From positions 1 through 11,451 of the forward strand of contig JAUYSF010000261.1 of the NCBI GenBank assembly GCA_030696435.1: DNA of 11,451 bases, written 5' to 3'. This DNA is from Desulfoprunum sp. (lineage in GTDB: Bacteria; Desulfobacterota; Desulfobulbia; Desulfobulbales; Desulfocapsaceae). The notes beneath the pieces were generated by a model. That model had not been told where the DNA came from, did no database searches, and worked only from the letters and a program-made list of their open reading frames with translations. The translations under genes were made by a program, and so were the position numbers. Of the stretch, positions 7,351 to 11,451 are shown piece after piece. Within the stretch, counting starts at the first letter, position 1. Each line of letters begins with the position of its first letter.

Positions 7351-8640
7351 CTAAACTGCGATGGAGTAATAGCTGGTGCTTTTTTTTCCCAACCTGATTT
7401 TCAGGTGCCAAAGGAAATAATGTGCAAGCATGCACGTCAAAATATGATGGTTCCAACCGAGAAATTTTCGTACCTCGTACTGATCCATCCCCAGTTCCGT
7501 TTTTGTTTCTTCAAAACATTGTTCTATGGCCCACCGCAATCCACTCAGCCAAACCAATTTTTCCAACCTGGTGCTCACCGGTGCATTGGAGATAAAATAT
7601 GAATACTGAGGTTCCTTTCCCATTGTTCTTCGAATAACCAGCCAGACTGTTTTGAGCGGGAGGCCGTGATGCGACAGTACAACCCGTCGTTTTGTGAATT
7701 CGTACTCAATAGGTCCTTTTGTGCCTTCTGAGACTTTTCTTCTGTACCAGAAGAAGTCGTTGATGCTGCGGGCAAATGCTTTGAATGTAATTGGTTTCTT
7801 GGTGTCACTCGATACTGTTCTTTTTTCTCGTGTTCGCCCTCGATAGGTGACTTCTTTTTTTACAACAACTGGATTTTTCGGCCAACATGTTGTGCTTTCG
7901 GGTGCCTGCCCGAGATAAACCACTCCAGTAATGGATTCTACCGTTTCAATAAATTCCGGACTGGTTGTATAGACCGAATCAGCAAGCACATAACGAAATG
8001 GGATCTGTTGTTTTGCTGAAAAATCCCTGAGCATCTCCGCCGCCAGTTGAGGCTTGGTTTGAAATTTGACGCCTTCTGGCAATTTGCATTTTTCTCGTTT
8101 TATCGTGTAGTCGCCTGAGAACCATTGCTCAGGAATATAAAGACGTTTGTCGATAAGAGCGTAGCCGTGAGCAGAAGTATAGGCAGCAAAAACACCAACC
8201 TGACAATTGTCAACCTTGCCGATGGTGCCACAATATTGCCGTGCCACACCGATGGAATCGTCACCTTTTTTTACAAACCCGCTTTCGTCGAAAATAAGTG
8301 CGCCATCGGGATGGCCAATATCTTCATTTACAAAACTACGGTACTTATCCATAATCCGATCTTCGTCCCATACTGCTTCAGAGACAAACCGCTGCATTGC
8401 TCGTACTTTTCCACCCTCTACAGCAAAAGCAATCGGTTCAATTGATTTTCTTTCAAGTTGGCTGAACTGGCCAGTCATATAGCGAAAGAAGTTCTCCCGA
8501 AGTTCACTACGTTGAAAGCAGTCAGCAAAATGCTCATGAAAACCTTTGAGTTCATGCAGCAAAGCAGACACATCGTCTCGTTCTAACTCGAATTTTGGAA
8601 CAGCGTACAAATAGTCGGTTTGGCGAATATCTGGTAGCAT
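7351..8640 (-). CDS. IS701-family transposase (DDE type)
   Basis: The intact 429-aa protein is an IS701-family DDE transposase of the RNase H fold, which would cut and join the ends of its element. The family signature FDESGFVKKGDDSIGVARQY starts at residue 117 and is followed by CGTIGKVDNCQVGV. Catalytic candidates are D118 (FDESG), D221 (LADSVYT) and E373 (IEQCFEE). R369-x3-E373-x6-K380 reproduces the R-E-K part of the IS4/IS701 YREK signature. The ATG at 8640 was chosen because AAGGAG lies 7 nt upstream; the frame is open for 20 codons further upstream, but that sequence covers the ribosome binding site and looks non-coding. The gene is transcribed against the nqr operon and away from nifE. 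Confidence 0.93.
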   Translation of the reverse strand: MLPDIRQTDYLYAVPKFELERDDVSALLHELKGFHEHFADCFQRSELRENFFRYMTGQFSQLERKSIEPIAFAVEGGKVRAMQRFVSEAVWDEDRIMDKYRSFVNEDIGHPDGALIFDESGFVKKGDDSIGVARQYCGTIGKVDNCQVGVFAAYTSAHGYALIDKRLYIPEQWFSGDYTIKREKCKLPEGVKFQTKPQLAAEMLRDFSAKQQIPFRYVLADSVYTTSPEFIETVESITGVVYLGQAPESTTCWPKNPVVVKKEVTYRGRTREKRTVSSDTKKPITFKAFARSINDFFWYRRKVSEGTKGPIEYEFTKRRVVLSHHGLPLKTVWLVIRRTMGKEPQYSYFISNAPVSTRLEKLVWLSGLRWAIEQCFEETKTELGMDQYEVRKFLGWNHHILTCMLAHYFLWHLKIRLGKKSTSYYSIAV

Positions 8641-8716
8641 GGTTTGTCTCCTTTTTCTGAGATTTAGATCAGAATAGCAGGCAATGTATGCTGAAATCAA
8701 TACTTAAATTTATTAT

Positions 8717-8728
8717 ATTGCGTTGTAG
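8717..8728 (-). repeat. IS terminal inverted repeat, right end (transposase 5' side)
   Basis: ATTGCGTTGTAG is the exact reverse complement of the left repeat. It lies 76 bases upstream of the transposase start codon, so the transposase promoter should fall between the two. Confidence 0.9.
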
Positions 8729-8730
8729 TG

Positions 8731-8789
8731 CTAATGAGCCGTAAGGAAATGGTTTGAAATGGCCAGGTTATTTCCTAACGGCTCCTTAG
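8731..8789. repeat. 20-bp inverted repeat next to the IS end (possible MITE or IS-end remnant)
   Basis: CTAATGAGCCGTAAGGAAAT (8731-8750) and ATTTCCTAACGGCTCCTTAG (8770-8789) pair at 18 of 20 positions around a 19-base spacer. The repeat starts two bases beyond the IS701 right end. No T-run follows either arm, so an ordinary intrinsic terminator is unlikely. Matched ends of this length around a very short core resemble a tiny MITE or two abutted ends of another insertion sequence. This reading is inferred from form alone. Confidence 0.6.
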
Positions 8790-9005
8790 TGGCGAAACAC
8801 ATCCGCAAGAAAGCCATCCGGCCGAGCTGTAGTCATACGATTCCCTTCTTTCACTAGCTAGCCAGTTCTCTCCAACCTGCATCTCTCTACATTAACGTAG
8901 CTTTTCTGCCATTATTGAAGGACAGCCTACACGTTCTACCGCTGAGCTCTTCGTAAAAATCATTCAACAATCTGTATTTATTTGTTTTCCTGGAAATATT
9001 CCGAC
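8790..9005. other. Non-coding stretch upstream of the nifE promoter
   Basis: Apart from the inverted repeat just before it, this interval holds no gene-length reading frame. Visible items are a degenerate tRNA D-arm-like scrap on the minus strand (8933-8953) and a short imperfect palindrome CTACATTAACGTAG (8887-8900). I looked for a NifA upstream activator site (TGT-N10-ACA) and found none. The stretch is AT-richer than the flanking nif genes and looks like eroded accessory sequence. Confidence 0.5.
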
Positions 9006-9022
9006 TTGGCATAATGGTTGCT
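9006..9022 (+). promoter_or_regulatory. Sigma-54 (-24/-12) promoter of nifE
   Basis: TTGGCATAATGGTTGCT fits the RpoN consensus TGGCAC-N5-TTGCW: the -24 GG is at 9008-9009, the -12 GC is at 9020-9021, and the spacing is exact. The one departure in TGGCAC is T for the final C. Transcription would start near 9033, about 52 bases before the nifE ATG. Sigma-54 promoters need an enhancer-binding activator, usually NifA for nif genes. Confidence 0.82.
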
Positions 9023-9084
9023 CTAAGAAGATAAACCAGATTGTTCAACGACCACTTCTTCAGTCACCGAGCCAAGGATAGCGT

Positions 9085-10446
9085 ATGAAACCAGCAGCCG
9101 TTTTACATGACAGAGAACGTCAGATCCATCGCAAGGGTACGGCCCCTTTCGCCATGGAATGCAACAAGGACAGCCTGGCCGGAGCCGTCAGCCAAAGGGC
9201 CTGTGTGTTCTGCGGCTCCCGGGTCGTGCTCTACCCGATCGCCGACGCCCTGCATCTGGTGCACGGCCCAATTGGCTGCGCTGTCTATACCTGGGATATC
9301 CGCGGAGCCCTGTCGTCCGGCCCCGAACTACATCGCCTGTCCTTTTCCACCGATCTACAGGAGCTGGATGTCATCTTTGGCGGTGAAAAAAAACTCTACA
9401 AGGCCCTCATCGAACTCATTAACCGGTATGCCCCGAAGGCCGCCTTTGTCTACTCGACCTGCATCGTCGGCCTGATCGGCGATGACATGGCGGCGGTATG
9501 CAAAAAGGTGTCCGAGGAAAAGGGCATCCCGGTACTACCTGTCATGTCGGAGGGCTTCAAGGGCAGCAAACGCGAAGGCTACCAGGCGGCCTGCACGGCC
9601 ATGCGGCAGCTGGTGGGCACGGGCGATATCAGCGGCATCTCCAGATACAGCATCAATATCCTCGGTGACTTCAATCTGGCCGGCGAGATCTGGTTGATCC
9701 GCGAGTATTTCAACCGCATCGGCGTCGAGGTGGTGGCCAATATCACCGGTGATGGCAGGGTTGATGATATCCGCAGATCGCACGGCGCCAGCCTCAATGT
9801 CGTTCAGTGCTCCGGCGCCACTATGGATCTGGCCAATATGATGCAAAAAGATTTCGGCATCCCCTCAATCCGGGTCTCCTATTTCGGCATCGAGGATATG
9901 GCCGAGGCCCTTTACGAGGTGGCACGGTTCTTTAAAGATCCATTGATGATGGAGAAGGCCAGAATCCTGGTCCGCGAGGAACTTGCAAAACTCCTGCCCG
10001 AACTGAACAGATACAAGGCAGCCCTCAAGGGCAAGAAAGCGGCGATCTATGTAGGTGGGGCCTTCAAGGCCTTCTCTCTCGTCAAGGCCTTCCGACTCAT
10101 CGGCATGGATGTAGTGATGGTCGGATCGCAGACCGGAACCAAAGAGGATTATGAGGAACTGCAGGAGATCACCGACCAGGGCACCATCATTGTCGACGAT
10201 TCGAATCCGCTGGAACTCTCCTCGTTTCTCAAAGAAAAAGAGGTGGATATCTTCGTCGGCGGAGTCAAGGAACGGCCCATCGCCTACAAACTCGGGGTCG
10301 CTTTTTGCGACCACAATCATGAACGCAAGGAAATGCTGGCCGGCTTCCAGGGCATGCTCAACTTCGCGAGAGAAGTCTACGGCTCGGTGATGAGTCCGGT
10401 ATGGCAGTTTGTCCCCCGCAGGACACAGGAGAAAGATCATGACTAA
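9085..10446 (+). CDS. nifE: Nitrogenase FeMo-cofactor biosynthesis protein NifE
   Basis: The 453-aa protein is NifE, which pairs with NifN in an alpha2-beta2 scaffold that matures the NifB-derived iron-sulfur cluster precursor into FeMo-co before transfer to NifDK. Cysteines expected to hold the P-cluster-like 4Fe-4S cluster are C40 (RACVFCGS), C65 (HGPIGCAVYTWD) and C126 (VYSTCIVGLIGDD). C242 (NVVQCSGATM) matches the NifE cysteine near the cofactor pocket. The block around residues 408-415 (CDHNHERK) and the ending SPVW are NifE features rather than NifD. AAGGA at 9074-9078 supports the ATG at 9085, and a sigma-54 promoter lies upstream. The stop overlaps the nifN start by 8 bases. No nifH, nifD or nifK is present upstream in the window. 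Confidence 0.96.
   Translation: MKPAAVLHDRERQIHRKGTAPFAMECNKDSLAGAVSQRACVFCGSRVVLYPIADALHLVHGPIGCAVYTWDIRGALSSGPELHRLSFSTDLQELDVIFGGEKKLYKALIELINRYAPKAAFVYSTCIVGLIGDDMAAVCKKVSEEKGIPVLPVMSEGFKGSKREGYQAACTAMRQLVGTGDISGISRYSINILGDFNLAGEIWLIREYFNRIGVEVVANITGDGRVDDIRRSHGASLNVVQCSGATMDLANMMQKDFGIPSIRVSYFGIEDMAEALYEVARFFKDPLMMEKARILVREELAKLLPELNRYKAALKGKKAAIYVGGAFKAFSLVKAFRLIGMDVVMVGSQTGTKEDYEELQEITDQGTIIVDDSNPLELSSFLKEKEVDIFVGGVKERPIAYKLGVAFCDHNHERKEMLAGFQGMLNFAREVYGSVMSPVWQFVPRRTQEKDHD
10427..10431 (+). promoter_or_regulatory. Ribosome binding site of nifN
   Basis: AGGAG inside the 3' end of nifE lies 7 bases before the ATG at 10439. It fixes the nifN start within the overlap and points to translational coupling of NifE and NifN, which are needed in equal amounts. 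Confidence 0.7.
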
Positions 10447-11451
10447 AATGCCCAGTTACACTTCGACCACCAACGCCTGTAAACTCTGCAAACCTCTGGG
10501 GGCCAGTCTGGCCTTCCGCGGTATCGAGGGAACCGTGCCCTTTCTCCATGGTTCGCAGGGCTGTGCCACGTACATGCGCCGCTATATCATCAGCCATTTC
10601 AACGAACCAATTGATATCGCCTCATCGTCATTGGGGGAAAAACATGCCGTCTACGGCGGCTCAGCCAACCTCAAACTCGGCCTGCAGAATGTCACGAAGA
10701 AGTATGCCCCGCAACTCATCGGGGTGGCAACGACCTGTCTGACCGAGACCATCGGCGACGACGTAAAAATGATTATCAAGGAATATGAGGCCGAATTCCA
10801 TACGGGGAAAGATCACCCGAGGATCGTCTCGGTCTCGACTCCAAGCTATGCCGGAACCCATATGGAGGGTTTTCTGGCAGCCCTGCAGGCAGTCGTCGAG
10901 CAGTTGACAGAGCCCACTCAATCCCATGGGGCGATCAACTTCCTACCCGGCTTCGTTTCAGCGGCGGATCTGCGCTATCTCAAGGAACTCCTGACCGACT
11001 TCGGAATCGCCTTCACCTTGTTACCGGACTATGCCGAGTCTCTCGACGGCCAAGCCATGAACGACTATCCCTTAATTCCGGACGGTGGCACACCCCTGGC
11101 CGATATCAAAAGGATGGGAGGGGCGAAAATCACCATTGAGTGCGGCAGCACCCTGCCTAAGGAATCGGCGGGAACAAGTCTGAACCGGATGTACGGCACA
11201 CCCCTTTGCCGTATGGGCCTGCCGATCGGCATCAGGGAGACCGACCGGCTGATGGAAAAACTCGCCGAGATCAGCGGTAAAGGAGTACCGACTCGCTACA
11301 GCGCAGCCAGAGGACGGCTCATTGACGCGATGGTCGACGGCCATAAGTATATCTTCGGCAAACGAGCCGTGGTCTACGGTGAAGAAGATCTGGTGGTGGG
11401 CCTGACCGCCTTTCTTGCTGAGATCGGCGTCCAGCCGGTGCTTTGCGCCTC
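10439..11451 (+). CDS. nifN: Nitrogenase FeMo-cofactor scaffold protein NifN (3' end beyond window)
   Basis: ATG at 10439 overlaps the nifE stop (ATGACTAA) and opens a frame that stays open to the window edge, giving 337 codons of a protein usually about 430-460 aa. The N-terminus NACKLCKPLGASLAFRGIEG, then FLHGSQGCATYMRRYI and GVATTCLTETIGDDV, is typical of NifN, the NifK-like half of the NifEN scaffold. C42 (GSQGC) corresponds to the single NifN cysteine that helps bind the NifEN 4Fe-4S cluster; C14, C17 and C100 are further cysteines. The stretch INFLPGFVSAADLRYLKELL is also NifN-like. Expression should depend on the sigma-54 promoter ahead of nifE. No frameshift or internal stop is seen in the visible part. 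Confidence 0.95.
   Translation, partial: MTKMPSYTSTTNACKLCKPLGASLAFRGIEGTVPFLHGSQGCATYMRRYIISHFNEPIDIASSSLGEKHAVYGGSANLKLGLQNVTKKYAPQLIGVATTCLTETIGDDVKMIIKEYEAEFHTGKDHPRIVSVSTPSYAGTHMEGFLAALQAVVEQLTEPTQSHGAINFLPGFVSAADLRYLKELLTDFGIAFTLLPDYAESLDGQAMNDYPLIPDGGTPLADIKRMGGAKITIECGSTLPKESAGTSLNRMYGTPLCRMGLPIGIRETDRLMEKLAEISGKGVPTRYSAARGRLIDAMVDGHKYIFGKRAVVYGEEDLVVGLTAFLAEIGVQPVLCA

Larger units (their letters stand above)
7196..8728 (-). mobile_element. Complete IS701-family insertion sequence (1533 bp)
   Basis: Perfect 12-bp inverted repeats, CTACAACGCAAT at 7196-7207 and its reverse complement at 8717-8728, enclose one transposase gene on the minus strand. The length fits IS701-family elements. 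Beyond 12 bp the two ends are only loosely alike. The bases directly outside differ (ACCC on the left, TGCT on the right), so no 4-bp direct repeat is seen, although IS701-family insertions normally make one. CTAA, which fits the YTAR target preference reported for this family, lies 2 bases beyond the right repeat at 8731-8734. The element looks AT-richer than its neighbours. About 155 bases between the left end and the transposase stop hold no gene. Confidence 0.88.

Noticed and set aside
8641..8700. Extended 449-aa form of the transposase starting at 8700
   Set aside because: The extra 20 codons cover the AAGGAG that serves the ATG at 8640 and do not resemble the family N-terminus.
8736..8784. 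Inverted repeat as an intrinsic terminator
   Set aside because: The stem is strong but neither side is followed by a T-run, and no gene ends next to it other than the IS boundary.
8790..8852. Short minus-strand frames near the inverted repeat, one ending VFRH before a stop at 8788-8790 and another containing YDYSSAG, reminiscent of transposase termini or REP-associated transposases
   Set aside because: They are only about 20 codons long, both frames cannot be real at once, and the likeness is too short to separate from chance.
9865..10440. 191-codon minus-strand reading frame
   Set aside because: It is antisense to nifE, which is intact and well supported by its conserved cysteines.
1..11451. 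CRISPR array, toxin-antitoxin pair, known anti-phage defence operon or riboswitch
   Set aside because: No regularly spaced repeats and no small paired genes of those families are visible, and I recognised no riboswitch-like leader. A HerA-like ATPase alone is not enough to call a defence system.

Overview
The window is a bacterial chromosomal segment, probably from an anaerobic, nitrogen-fixing Gram-negative. The type of NifE/NifN, the Na+-pumping NADH:quinone oxidoreductase (NQR) genes and the codon use would fit a sulfate-reducing Desulfobacterota such as a Desulfobulbales member. That placement is inference from protein resemblance only. The nqr and nif genes look GC-rich; the insertion sequence and the stretch just after it look clearly AT-richer.

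Layout, left to right. (1) Bases 1-1497, + strand: the C-terminal part of a DUF2207-type membrane protein with a glycine/serine-rich tail, cut by the window edge. (2) Bases 1502-4310, - strand: a two-gene unit, a HerA/DUF87-like ATPase of 815 aa followed 25 bp later by a small carboxymuconolactone decarboxylase (CMD)-family protein. It converges on the DUF2207 gene with only 4 bp between the stop codons. (3) Bases 4311-4568: a divergent intergenic region with a terminator-like hairpin in the leader of the ATPase gene. (4) Bases 4569-7196, + strand: nqrA, nqrB and the first 12 codons of nqrC. (5) Bases 7196-8728: a complete IS701-family insertion sequence with perfect 12-bp terminal inverted repeats and an intact transposase on the - strand; it interrupts nqrC. 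(6) Bases 8729-9084: a non-coding stretch with a long inverted repeat right beside the IS end, a tRNA-like scrap and a sigma-54 (-24/-12) promoter. (7) Bases 9085-11451, + strand: nifE and the first 337 codons of nifN, translationally coupled, running off the right edge.

The genes form separate functional blocks. NqrA and NqrB are subunits of the six-subunit Na+-translocating NADH:quinone oxidoreductase. With nqrC cut off after 12 codons and nqrDEF absent, this locus cannot make the complex as it stands. NifE and NifN form the scaffold on which the nitrogenase FeMo-cofactor is matured.

The most notable point is the junction. The IS starts inside nqrC, but no nqrC sequence follows its other end, and no 4-bp target duplication flanks it. 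This suggests an IS-mediated deletion or rearrangement, or an assembly join between two IS copies. I do not see a convincing novel multi-gene system in the window.
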